Both the position numbers and the translations under genes were made by a program. A model generated the notes under the pieces. The model was not told the DNA's origin and searched no databases. It saw nothing but the letters and a program-made list of their open reading frames with translations. From positions 1 to 24,321 of the forward strand of contig JBFLVQ010000058.1 of the NCBI GenBank assembly GCA_040758525.1: a DNA stretch of 24,321 nucleotides, read 5' to 3'. This DNA is from JBFLVQ01 sp040758525. Lineage in GTDB: Bacteria > Acidobacteriota > Blastocatellia > Chloracidobacteriales > JADJPF01. Below, one piece after another: positions 7,711-15,157 of this stretch (positions are counted from its first letter, which is position 1; each line of letters opens with the position of its first letter).

Positions 7711-8385
7711 TCACTGCATTAGCTCTGGATCAACCCACACTGCGCCATCCTGGTAATATTCCCGTTTCCATATAGGCACAATCTGTTTAAGACGGTCTAT
7801 CAGGAAATGGCAGGCCTCAAAAGCAGGTTTACGGTGCGCCGAGGTGACCACGATAGCGACACTGGTTTGACCAATATCGACACGTCCCAGCCGGTGTACG
7901 ATGGCAATACTATCGACGGACCAACGTTCACGAACTTCTACCACGATCTGGTGCATAACCTTGATCGCCATCGCTTCATAAGCTTCATATTCAAGATAAC
8001 GCACAGTGCGGTTACGATTGTGATTACGCGTCACACCATCAAAAGTAACAATTGCTCCATCAATTGGCTGCAGTACACGTAGTGCCAATTGGCGAGAGTC
8101 GATCTCATTATGTGTCAATTCACAAATATCGGTCGGTGTTGCACCACCCGAGACGGGTGGAAAGACAGCTAATGTATCGCCTTGGGTAAGTTGATACTCA
8201 GGCTTAGCGTAGGCTTCATTAACAGCAAACAATAATCGTGCGCCAAAGTGTGCTAATTCTGGGTAGCGGCCTTTCAATTCTTCAAAAGCCACTGCCACGC
8301 TTGCACCAGACGGTAATGTTAGCGTTATTTCGTTATTGGCGGCGGCTTCTCGACAACCGCCGAAGAAAAGTACTTTGATTTCCAT
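7711..8385 (-). CDS. moaDE: Fused molybdopterin synthase, MoaD-MoaE
   Basis: A 224-residue fusion of both molybdopterin synthase subunits, which convert precursor Z (cPMP) to molybdopterin. The MoaD half (1-81) is a ubiquitin-like fold ending in VSGG with Gly80-Gly81, the residues that must carry the thiocarboxylate. The MoaE half (about 88-219) shows HRKPAF with His184-Arg185 and the catalytic pair Lys200 and Lys207 in the LKQIVPIWKRE segment. The Gly-Gly is internal, so activity should need cleavage after Gly81, as reported for the fused MoaX of Mycobacterium tuberculosis. No Shine-Dalgarno precedes ATG 8385, but a TAAAAT lies 7 nt upstream, so a leaderless mRNA is possible. First gene of the minus-strand run; no other moa gene is nearby. 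Confidence 0.94.
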   Translation of the reverse strand: MEIKVLFFGGCREAAANNEITLTLPSGASVAVAFEELKGRYPELAHFGARLLFAVNEAYAKPEYQLTQGDTLAVFPPVSGGATPTDICELTHNEIDSRQLALRVLQPIDGAIVTFDGVTRNHNRNRTVRYLEYEAYEAMAIKVMHQIVVEVRERWSVDSIAIVHRLGRVDIGQTSVAIVVTSAHRKPAFEACHFLIDRLKQIVPIWKREYYQDGAVWVDPELMQ

Positions 8386-8429
8386 AAAGATTATTTTAAC
8401 TCAGCAGGGGTAAAAAGATCTTCGATTCT

Positions 8430-8464
8430 TTGCAAAGTAGCCGAAACCAGCTAGAATACTAGCT
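8430..8464 (+). promoter_or_regulatory. Candidate phzF-like promoter with overlapping palindrome
   Basis: TTGCAA (8430-8435), a 16-nt spacer and TAGAAT (8452-8457) form a plausible sigma-70 promoter. The -10 is embedded in an inverted repeat, AGCTAG (8449-8454) and CTAGCT (8459-8464), separated by 4 nt. That is a typical geometry for a repressor site, although 6-bp arms can arise by chance. Confidence 0.45.
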
Positions 8465-8497
8465 TGCGCTCTTCTCCGTGAAGGATACCAACGCCCT

Positions 8498-9403
8498 ATG
8501 TCAATGAATTTTTATATTCTAGATGTATTTGCGCCTAAGATTCTGGCTGGCAATCAACTTGCCGTCTTTCCCAATGCCACGGATATTCCCCGTAGCCGCT
8601 TTGCACAACTGGCGCGGGAGATGAACTATTCCGAGACGACCTTTGTATTGCCCGCTAAATCACCTGAGGCCGCTGCTGCTGTGCGTATCTTTACACCACA
8701 TACAGAACTGCCTTTTGCTGGTCACCCTACTCTAGGCACGGCTTTCTTACTCTCTGCTATTGGTCTAGCAAAGCCTGCTAAGAGTGACAATACCATCACA
8801 CTGGAGCTAAAGGCTGGCCTGGTGCGTGTTGCTGTAGAAACCAAAGATAACCAACGTGGTCGTGCTGTGATGGAACAGCCTGTGCCACAATCGCGTGGCC
8901 TTTATACTGATACCGCTATGGTAGCTGCAAGCCTCTGTCTTAATCCAGAGGATATTGCCGCTTACCCACCAGAGATGATGGCCAATGCGATCGCTTTCCT
9001 AATTGTGCCGCTTAAATCTATGCGTGCGCTAGAGCGAGCTAAGCCGAACGGTGCGCTGATCGAATCACTGCTTACACGTGTTAATGTGGAAGGGCTGATC
9101 TGTTTTACCACCGAGACCGTAGAAGCGGGCTCGCAAGCACAGATGCGAGCTTTCTTTCCTACAATAGGAATTAATGAAGATCCTGCTACCGGCTCAGCTC
9201 AGGGGCCGCTTGCTACTTACTTCTTTAAACATGGCCTACTTAAGCGAGGTACTAAAAACCGTCTAGTGGTTGAACAAGGCTACCAGATAGGGCGCCCTAG
9301 TAAGCTCACCACTAGTTTTGAAGTCAGTGAAGGTGTAATAACTTCAATCAAAGTAGGTGGCGACGTAATGCTTGTTGCCAAAGGAGAATTCCTGATTAGC
9401 TGA
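8498..9403 (+). CDS. PhzF-family isomerase
   Basis: A 301-residue member of the PhzF/diaminopimelate-epimerase-like fold, made of two similar halves. Visible family marks are the catalytic Glu46 in NYSETTFV, FAGHPTLG at 73-80 and EDPATGSAQG at 227-236. In PhzF itself the enzyme isomerises trans-2,3-dihydro-3-hydroxyanthranilate in phenazine synthesis. No other phenazine gene is here, so the true substrate is unknown and this is one of the many housekeeping relatives. The start at ATG 8498 follows AAGGA at 8481-8485 with a rather long 12-nt spacing; Met3 (8504) is less likely. Single gene, divergent from moaDE. Confidence 0.92.
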   Translation: MSMNFYILDVFAPKILAGNQLAVFPNATDIPRSRFAQLAREMNYSETTFVLPAKSPEAAAAVRIFTPHTELPFAGHPTLGTAFLLSAIGLAKPAKSDNTITLELKAGLVRVAVETKDNQRGRAVMEQPVPQSRGLYTDTAMVAASLCLNPEDIAAYPPEMMANAIAFLIVPLKSMRALERAKPNGALIESLLTRVNVEGLICFTTETVEAGSQAQMRAFFPTIGINEDPATGSAQGPLATYFFKHGLLKRGTKNRLVVEQGYQIGRPSKLTTSFEVSEGVITSIKVGGDVMLVAKGEFLIS

Positions 9404-9500
9404 TAATAATCAAATCATTTTTGCCCTCCAAATCGCTACCGTAGAAAAACAGTGCTGGTAATCGTACGGAAGTCAGGCTATCATTTCGCCACTACCATAC

Positions 9501-9506
9501 AAGGAG
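9501..9506 (+). promoter_or_regulatory. Ribosome binding site fixing the first PP2C start at 9515
   Basis: AAGGAG ends 8 nt before ATG 9515. The longer frame from 9452 has no such site, and its extra 21 residues are not shared with the paralogue, whereas the two proteins align from this Met (GTVICN). Confidence 0.8.
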
Positions 9507-9514
9507 CAAGCGCT

Positions 9515-10750
9515 ATGTCGCGAGGCACGGTAATCTGCAACTTGGCGGCACGTACTGATGCCGGTGTGGTGCGTAGTAACAATGAAGACAACTTAATAAT
9601 GGCGGATTTGATGACTGGTCAGAGTCTCTCAGAGCACTGCCAACTCAGCTATCCGTTACATCATAATTCGATATTGATGGTTGTTTCCGATGGTGTAGGA
9701 GGTGGCAATAGCGGTGAAGTTGCCAGTGAACTGACCGTCTTTGCCATTAAAGACGCGCTTATGCGCTTGCCTAAACATATTTCTGCTCATGATCGATTAG
9801 AGGCAGCCGTTGAAGAGGCTAATAACATTGTTTGGAACGAAAGTCGTTCTAATCCAAATGTCAAGGGGATGGCTGCTACTGTAACTGCAATACTTATTGA
9901 TGAGGATCTTGCTTATATCGCTGAAGTGGGTGATAGCCGCGCCTACCTAGTGCGCGGCGGCAACATTAAACAGGTAACCATGGACCAGTCTTTTGTCGCC
10001 CACCTGGTCGCTAAAGGAGTAGTCAAACCGGAAAATATTAACCAGCATGCACGCAAGAATGTGATATTACAGGCAATCGGCGCCAACGAAGCTGTTAAGG
10101 TTGCTGTTACCATGCTTCAACTACAGCAGGGTGATGCTTTGTTGATGTGTACTGATGGTCTCTCCAATATGATAACAATTGATGAGATCTGCCATCTGGT
10201 CGAGAACCTATCACCTTGGGCGGCTTGCAAACAGATGGTAGAACTCGCCAAGCAGCGCGGCGGCACAGATAATATTACTCTTATTATTGCCAAATTTGAT
10301 GGTGATGGCCTGGCCGGTAATAATTCGCCCGGCAGTGGCAAATTGGAGATGCTCTCCAGCTTTGATCCAGAACAGGAGATCCGCAAGAGCCACAAACGTA
10401 CAAATCTCCTAGGCAACTTCTCAATTAGCAATATGTATTACGGTTCGCCAGAACCGTTGCCAGACCACCAAAAAGTAAATTCTCTGGCTTTCTTTCCTAA
10501 CAGTGCGGTACTTCGCCAGGAGTGCCAAGCTTTGATCGAATATTTAGACTATTGTTACCATCTTATGCTGATAAAAAGCGAGCAGGTAAAACAAGCAACA
10601 GAATGGCTGGCTGGTCAGGGGGTACAGTATGCTTACCTGCCGGAATTGCTTGCTGAGATACAAACTGGCTTAGAACAGATCCAACAGGCTAAGCAGACAG
10701 CCGTATCCTTGATGAGCGCTTTCGACAGCAATACGAATAAAGAAAAATAA
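9515..10750 (+). CDS. PP2C-family Ser/Thr phosphatase, first of a tandem pair
   Basis: A 411-residue cytoplasmic protein. Residues 1-262 are a metal-dependent PP2C (PPM/Stp type) phosphatase with SNNEDN (Asp25), VSDGVGGG (Asp59, Gly60), GMAATVTA, VGDSRAYL, CTDGLSNM (Asp214) and TDN (Asp252-Asn253), the expected Mn/Mg ligands. It should reverse Hanks-type kinase phosphorylation; the kinase at 428 is the only candidate partner in view. Residues about 275-411 form an extension I do not recognise: a conserved DPEQE-RKSHKRT patch, then a helical, probably coiled-coil region. The neighbour at 10941 has the same architecture and extension, so the pair arose by tandem duplication. No signal peptide or membrane helix. 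The start is set by AAGGAG at 9501 and by alignment to the paralogue. Confidence 0.93.
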   Translation: MSRGTVICNLAARTDAGVVRSNNEDNLIMADLMTGQSLSEHCQLSYPLHHNSILMVVSDGVGGGNSGEVASELTVFAIKDALMRLPKHISAHDRLEAAVEEANNIVWNESRSNPNVKGMAATVTAILIDEDLAYIAEVGDSRAYLVRGGNIKQVTMDQSFVAHLVAKGVVKPENINQHARKNVILQAIGANEAVKVAVTMLQLQQGDALLMCTDGLSNMITIDEICHLVENLSPWAACKQMVELAKQRGGTDNITLIIAKFDGDGLAGNNSPGSGKLEMLSSFDPEQEIRKSHKRTNLLGNFSISNMYYGSPEPLPDHQKVNSLAFFPNSAVLRQECQALIEYLDYCYHLMLIKSEQVKQATEWLAGQGVQYAYLPELLAEIQTGLEQIQQAKQTAVSLMSAFDSNTNKEK

Positions 10751-10791
10751 GTCTTATTCAAATTCAAATTCTAGCATTATTTATCTGAATT

Positions 10792-10820
10792 TTGGATAAT
10801 AGATCCTGAGGCGTTATATT
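10792..10820 (+). promoter_or_regulatory. Candidate promoter of the second PP2C gene
   Basis: TTGGAT (10792-10797), a 17-nt spacer and TATATT (10815-10820), in the 190-nt gap between the two PP2C genes. The -10 matches at five of six positions; the -35 is weak. A transcript would carry the nested inverted repeat at 10842-10895 in its leader. Confidence 0.4.
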
Positions 10821-10841
10821 CTCGCGTCTAAAGGAAACTAT

Positions 10842-10895
10842 TATACACATATATTCGATATATGGTAATTCGACCATCGATTTACCATGTGTATA
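10842..10895 (+). promoter_or_regulatory. Nested inverted repeat in the leader of the second PP2C gene
   Basis: Outer arms TATACAC (10842-10848) and GTGTATA (10889-10895) and inner arms ATGGTAA (10862-10868) and TTACCAT (10882-10888) are perfectly complementary, and the two right arms are contiguous. The piece between the left arms can itself fold (ATAT/ATAT), giving a three-way-junction shape. It ends 45 nt before the start codon. No known riboswitch class is recognised. Confidence 0.55.
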
Positions 10896-10929
10896 GGAAA
10901 GAGAATAGGGGTAACGATCAAGGAATTTC

Positions 10930-10934
10930 GGAGG
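10930..10934 (+). promoter_or_regulatory. Ribosome binding site fixing the second PP2C start at 10941
   Basis: GGAGG ends 6 nt before ATG 10941. The longer frame starting at 10887 begins inside the inverted repeat and lacks a Shine-Dalgarno; the paralogues align from 10941. Confidence 0.82.
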
Positions 10935-10940
10935 ATTGGT

Positions 10941-12182
10941 ATGGAGAACGGTACAGTGATCTGTAATGTCGCAGCACGATCAGATGTTGGCGTGGTGCGT
11001 AGCAATAACGAAGATAATTTAATAATGGCAGATTTGATGACGGGTGAGTCTCTCCCAGAGAATTTCCAACTCAACCATCGAGTGGGCGAGAATACTCTAC
11101 TATTGGCGGTCTCGGATGGCGTAGGAGGTGCGCTATATGGCGAGGTTGCCAGCGAGTTAACCGTCTTCGCCCTCAAAGATGCACTTATGCGGCTATCCAG
11201 AAGTGTCTCAGCGTCTGATCGACTGGTAGCAGCGGTAGAAGAGGCCAATAACATTGTCTGGAATGAGCGGCGTACCAATCCTATAATGCAAAATATGGCG
11301 GCAACCGTAACAGCCGCGCTTATTGAGGACAACCAAGTCTTTGTCGCCGTGGTAGGCGATAGTCGCGCATATCTGGTGCGCGATGGCAAGATCAAACAGA
11401 TAACTACCGATCAATCACTGGTTGCTCAACTGGTAGCCAGGGGTGCATTGAAACCAGAGAATGCCGATCACCATCCTCAGCGTAATATGATTTTGCAGGC
11501 AATCGGCGGTAGCGAGGCGATTCAAGTTGCTGTGAATATGTTTCAGCTAAGCCAGCAAGATGTATTACTGCTATGCACTGATGGCCTTTCTAATATGGTG
11601 AATACGGATGAGATGCGCTACTTAGTAGAAAATCTCTCGCCTACCGCGGCTTGCGATCAGTTGATCAGTCTCGCCAAACAGCGTGGCGCACCCGATAATG
11701 TCACGGTGATCTTGGCTAAGTTTGGAGGAGATGGGCTTAATACTCATATACCTGCCAATGGACTTACCTCTTATTTGGCCACGCTCTCCACTTATGACCC
11801 AGAACAGGAGAGTCGTAAGAGTCACAAACGTACTACCCTACTAGGTGGTGCGTCGATCAGCGATCGATATTATGGCACTACCGGTGACCTCCCTGCTATT
11901 CAGAAAGTAGACTCATTAGCTGCCTTTCCCAATAGCGCGTTACTTAAGCAAGAGTGCCAGCGTCTGCAGGAGTATCTAGATTATTGCCAGCATATGCTCA
12001 CAGTAAAGGGCAATCAATTCGAGCAGGCAGCACAATGGTTAGAAGAGCAAGGGACACACTATGCTAATCTACCGGAGGCGCTGGCACAGATCGAATCCGG
12101 CCTGGAACATCTGAAAGAGGTGCAGCGAACCGCGGCCTACCTTTTACAAGCCTTAGAGAAAAACGAGCCAGTAAAGTCTTAG
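10941..12182 (+). CDS. PP2C-family Ser/Thr phosphatase, second of a tandem pair
   Basis: A 413-residue paralogue of the preceding protein, aligned along its whole length. Catalytic blocks SNNEDN, VSDGVGG, NMAATVTA, VGDSRAYL, CTDGLSNM and PDN are all kept, so it should be an active metal-dependent phosphatase. The C-terminal about 140 residues carry the same DPEQE-RKSHKRT patch followed by a helical segment rich in Glu, Gln and Leu; this domain is unknown to me. Many codons have drifted while the protein stayed similar, which points to an old duplication held by selection. It has its own leader with an inverted repeat, so it may be regulated apart from the first copy. The last 119 bp are antisense to the 3' end of the SGNH gene at 12064. 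Confidence 0.93.
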   Translation: MENGTVICNVAARSDVGVVRSNNEDNLIMADLMTGESLPENFQLNHRVGENTLLLAVSDGVGGALYGEVASELTVFALKDALMRLSRSVSASDRLVAAVEEANNIVWNERRTNPIMQNMAATVTAALIEDNQVFVAVVGDSRAYLVRDGKIKQITTDQSLVAQLVARGALKPENADHHPQRNMILQAIGGSEAIQVAVNMFQLSQQDVLLLCTDGLSNMVNTDEMRYLVENLSPTAACDQLISLAKQRGAPDNVTVILAKFGGDGLNTHIPANGLTSYLATLSTYDPEQESRKSHKRTTLLGGASISDRYYGTTGDLPAIQKVDSLAAFPNSALLKQECQRLQEYLDYCQHMLTVKGNQFEQAAQWLEEQGTHYANLPEALAQIESGLEHLKEVQRTAAYLLQALEKNEPVKS

Positions 12183-13617
12183 CGCTATGTGTGTGTAACT
12201 GATAACCAGTGGCTAATCCTAGTGCAGCCAGTGTAACCAGCCACATTGCACTATTGTCATTGCGATCTTTCTGGGATTGCTGTGGCGCTCGATAGCCACG
12301 TATTAAATCTTGATAGATCAACTGTGCGATACGATCATAACCAGCACGAGTAAGATGAACATGATCTGGTTGTGCAAGTGGTGGCGAAGTGAGCGACCAA
12401 CGGTGTATTGAACCTTTTCCGCCCATTGCTCGATAGCTGTTCCAGAATGCCCAAGAATGTGCCTGGGCAACACGACGCTGCACTTCTATGATCGATAGTT
12501 GATTATCAAGCACTTGCCATTTTCGTCCTTGGCGTATAGCTCGCTCGGGTGGCCCTAGAATAAGAATAGCAGCCGAAGGCACGGCTCGCTGCAATCGGTT
12601 CACAGCAGCAGAAAACTGTGCTGCATAGGTAATCGGATGCCAATCAAGATCACTCATCTCATTTGTGCCGTAAGCAACAATAATTAGGTCGGGTCGGCGT
12701 CGAGCCAGATGTTCAGTGAGCAGTTTCTCATTCCAACTCAACAAACGTGTGACACGTGCGCCATTGATACCTAGTGTGTCATAACTTAGTCCATTAGCTC
12801 GTTCGGCAATAAAGCCAAAGATACGTGCGCAACCATTATCAAGTGTACGTAACTCGACACGATGCAATCCTTCTACGGCTGTGAGCGTTAGATAATCTAC
12901 TTGGGGTTCATTGGCTTGTAGTGAAGTAGTTGTGTTAAGTATCCCATCGACATATACAGATAGCTGGCCGCCGGCAGGCTCTTTCCATAAGTAAATATCA
13001 AAGTTGCTCCAGATGGTTTCAACCCAGATAGTCTCGCCAGCATTACGCGAGACCATACTCACACCACCAAGCCCATAAAATCCATTCTGCTGCTGTTGTG
13101 TGCCAATGCCTTCACTGAGCCAGCCACTACTGTTGCCAAAGCGTGCACGTGTATGCCAATAGGTTTTCCAAGGCCGTCCAGCAAACAGGAAGCCAGCGCC
13201 ACCATCACCAAAACGCTCTTGTAGCAGCCTACGCAGCGTACCGGTGAGTAGATCAGCAGCAGTATGTGAGTCACCATAATGTAGAATGTGTATCGGTGTA
13301 AGGCGCTCGCCAGTTTCAATTTGGCGTAGCGCCTCATAAAAGGATGTTAATCCACGCCCGCTAGGATCTTCTAGTGCGCCACTGTTAACACGACGTGGAC
13401 GTGTGTTGCCTTCACTAGATCTACCCATAATGATTCTGTTTAATCCACCTGGCCGACCAACCCCAAAATCTTCGTTGGTAAGAGTAGGGGATTGTTGTGC
13501 GCTCACCGTTGTAGACATTAGCAAGAATGTTGCTAAAAATGGGATCATAGAGGACAGAGAAGGCACCCTTATGATAGCTTTTGATAAATTCTCTCTCCTC
13601 TGCAGTTGACTGTTCAT
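12064..13617 (-). CDS. SGNH/GDSL-type envelope protein with C-terminal anchor, second copy
   Basis: A 517-residue exported protein likely to transfer or remove acyl groups on an envelope polymer. A signal peptide covers about 1-40 (ending VSA/QQ). The SGNH blocks are HYGDSHTA (Ser117), GINGA near 283-287, AYGTNE (Asn319) and DHVHL (Asp418, His421). A beta-rich segment, about 150-275, is inserted between blocks I and II, reminiscent of the carbohydrate-binding inserts of PatB/Ape1-like proteins (inference). A hydrophobic helix near 458-474 and an Arg/Lys-rich tail suggest a C-terminal membrane anchor. The last 39 codons run antisense into the second PP2C gene because no earlier stop occurs. 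It lies 14 nt after its paralogue in an operon with MBOAT and carrier genes. No strong Shine-Dalgarno precedes ATG 13617. Confidence 0.88.
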   Translation of the reverse strand: MNSQLQRRENLSKAIIRVPSLSSMIPFLATFLLMSTTVSAQQSPTLTNEDFGVGRPGGLNRIIMGRSSEGNTRPRRVNSGALEDPSGRGLTSFYEALRQIETGERLTPIHILHYGDSHTAADLLTGTLRRLLQERFGDGGAGFLFAGRPWKTYWHTRARFGNSSGWLSEGIGTQQQQNGFYGLGGVSMVSRNAGETIWVETIWSNFDIYLWKEPAGGQLSVYVDGILNTTTSLQANEPQVDYLTLTAVEGLHRVELRTLDNGCARIFGFIAERANGLSYDTLGINGARVTRLLSWNEKLLTEHLARRRPDLIIVAYGTNEMSDLDWHPITYAAQFSAAVNRLQRAVPSAAILILGPPERAIRQGRKWQVLDNQLSIIEVQRRVAQAHSWAFWNSYRAMGGKGSIHRWSLTSPPLAQPDHVHLTRAGYDRIAQLIYQDLIRGYRAPQQSQKDRNDNSAMWLVTLAALGLATGYQLHTHSAKTLLARFSLRLVKGRPRFAAPLSDVPGRIRSVPAPPVD

Positions 13618-13631
13618 CAGGGTTAACTCTA

Positions 13632-15140
13632 TTAATGATTTTGTTGTTGATACTGCTGATAACCTGCTAGTAGCGCATCCGTCAACAGCCGACCAATAAT
13701 CTCTTGGCCTTGTGCCGTAGGATGAGTGAGATCACCCGTACATAGACGTGGTTGTGCCTGGTACCAATTTGCCATTGTCCCCTCACCACCCATTGCTATA
13801 TATGTATCAAAGAATGCTACCCCCATTTCTTGGGCAGCGCGCCGTTGATATTCTACAATCTTGGGGATGACAGCACGGGTTACCAATTCACCTTCTTGAT
13901 TGCGTTCGGCGCGATCCATAGGCGCCATTAGCAGTATGGAAGCTTCAGGCAATGCTTCGCGAAGTCGTGCAATGGTGGTTTTCAGATCCTGTAAGTAGCT
14001 CTCATTTACTACCTGAGGGAATTCGCTTTCATTGGTACCATAATTCAATATAACCAGATTGGGCTTGCGTTCACGCAGTTGCGCCGCCCAATGTTCAGCA
14101 TTGAGAGTAGTAGTGAGCAGACGTATATAAGCGCCATTGATACCAATAGAATCATATACAACGCCGGCTTGATCGCGCTCTAGCACAATGCCAAAGAGTC
14201 GTACTTCACCGTTGCCTAATGTGTTGAGTTTAAGACGATGAGCGCCATCTGGCAGATTAACGCTTTGTACCATGCTTTGGGTTTGTGGCGTGTCAGTAGA
14301 AACTACACTCTGTACAATCCCATCAACTTCAATGGAAAACTGTCCACCGCCTGGTTGTGCAAGATAGTAGATATCAAAACGTGATACCGATTTGCCATTA
14401 TGGCCACGTTCGATTGTGCTGAAGGTGGCGATACTACCAGCAGTTTTTGATTTAAAGCTGACAAAACCGAGCCCATAAGCACCATCCTTGAGACTGCGAT
14501 TGATGATACGATCAATGGTCCATTTACCATTGCCACTATGTAACACACCATAATGGCTATACCAACCCCAAGGCTTATCGATCAATACGAAACCATGACC
14601 GCTATCACCAAACTGATCCTGTAGCAGACGGCGTGTCGTGCTAGTAATACCATCAGCAGTAAGTGGTGAATCGCCATAATGGATAATACGCGTCACGGCG
14701 CCAAGTTCTTTAGCATTAGTACGGGTCAGAGAAGCATAAAAATGATCTAACGCATGGCCTGTAGCATCCTCTATACTATGCTCATTAACAGGTGTTTGTG
14801 TTTTTGCTTCGGTAACAGGTAACTCCTCTATGGGCTCTTGGAACTGCACAACAGCAGCTTCCTGTGGCAGGATTGTAGTAGGTGGAGCATTACTGGTTGG
14901 TTTGGCGGTAAGCATTTTCCTGATCTGTTTGGCAGAGATAAGTCGATAGTCCTCTAAGCTAGGAATAAAGATCATTATTGCGACCAGGGTGAAGAACCAG
15001 AGAATTGTATGGGCAGTCTTGTTACCGGTGATATGTTGTTTCAATGGGATCTTTTTTGCTCCCTGATAGATACTGGTGAGAAATTGCGGGTAACGATAGA
15101 GCTTGAAGCTCTCTTTTATGATTGTGTTGGAACTGAGCAT
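13632..15140 (-). CDS. SGNH/GDSL-type envelope protein with N-terminal anchor, first copy
   Basis: A 502-residue paralogue of the following gene product. A cytoplasmic basic segment (1-43), one transmembrane helix at about 44-60 and a Pro/Glu/Thr-rich stalk (about 80-125) place the catalytic domain in the periplasm. SGNH blocks are HYGDSPLT (Ser158), GINGA (333-337), NYGTNES (Asn370) and DLTH (Asp470, His473). A beta-rich insert fills about 200-325. By context (17 nt after the MBOAT gene) it should take the acyl group delivered across the membrane and place it on a polymer, as PatB, AlgJ/AlgX or DltD do for their MBOAT partners. The start at ATG 15140 follows AGGAG at 15147-15151. A hydrolase role is the alternative. 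Confidence 0.9.
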   Translation of the reverse strand: MLSSNTIIKESFKLYRYPQFLTSIYQGAKKIPLKQHITGNKTAHTILWFFTLVAIMIFIPSLEDYRLISAKQIRKMLTAKPTSNAPPTTILPQEAAVVQFQEPIEELPVTEAKTQTPVNEHSIEDATGHALDHFYASLTRTNAKELGAVTRIIHYGDSPLTADGITSTTRRLLQDQFGDSGHGFVLIDKPWGWYSHYGVLHSGNGKWTIDRIINRSLKDGAYGLGFVSFKSKTAGSIATFSTIERGHNGKSVSRFDIYYLAQPGGGQFSIEVDGIVQSVVSTDTPQTQSMVQSVNLPDGAHRLKLNTLGNGEVRLFGIVLERDQAGVVYDSIGINGAYIRLLTTTLNAEHWAAQLRERKPNLVILNYGTNESEFPQVVNESYLQDLKTTIARLREALPEASILLMAPMDRAERNQEGELVTRAVIPKIVEYQRRAAQEMGVAFFDTYIAMGGEGTMANWYQAQPRLCTGDLTHPTAQGQEIIGRLLTDALLAGYQQYQQQNH

Positions 15141-15157
15141 ATGGCTCTCCTAGGGGA

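Noticed and set aside
8498..9403. phzF as evidence for phenazine biosynthesis
   Set aside because: No other phenazine gene is present, and the family is broad with many unrelated housekeeping members.
9400..9425. Weak stem after the phzF-like gene followed by TTTTT
   Set aside because: Only 4-5 bp of AT-rich stem can be drawn; not enough to call a terminator.
10887..10940. Upstream in-frame start of the second PP2C protein
   Set aside because: It begins inside the inverted repeat with no Shine-Dalgarno, and the extra residues have no counterpart in the paralogue.
10841..11395. Minus-strand frame of 184 codons across the second PP2C gene
   Set aside because: It lies opposite conserved PP2C catalytic motifs, has a low-complexity Ser/Thr-rich composition and no supporting signals.
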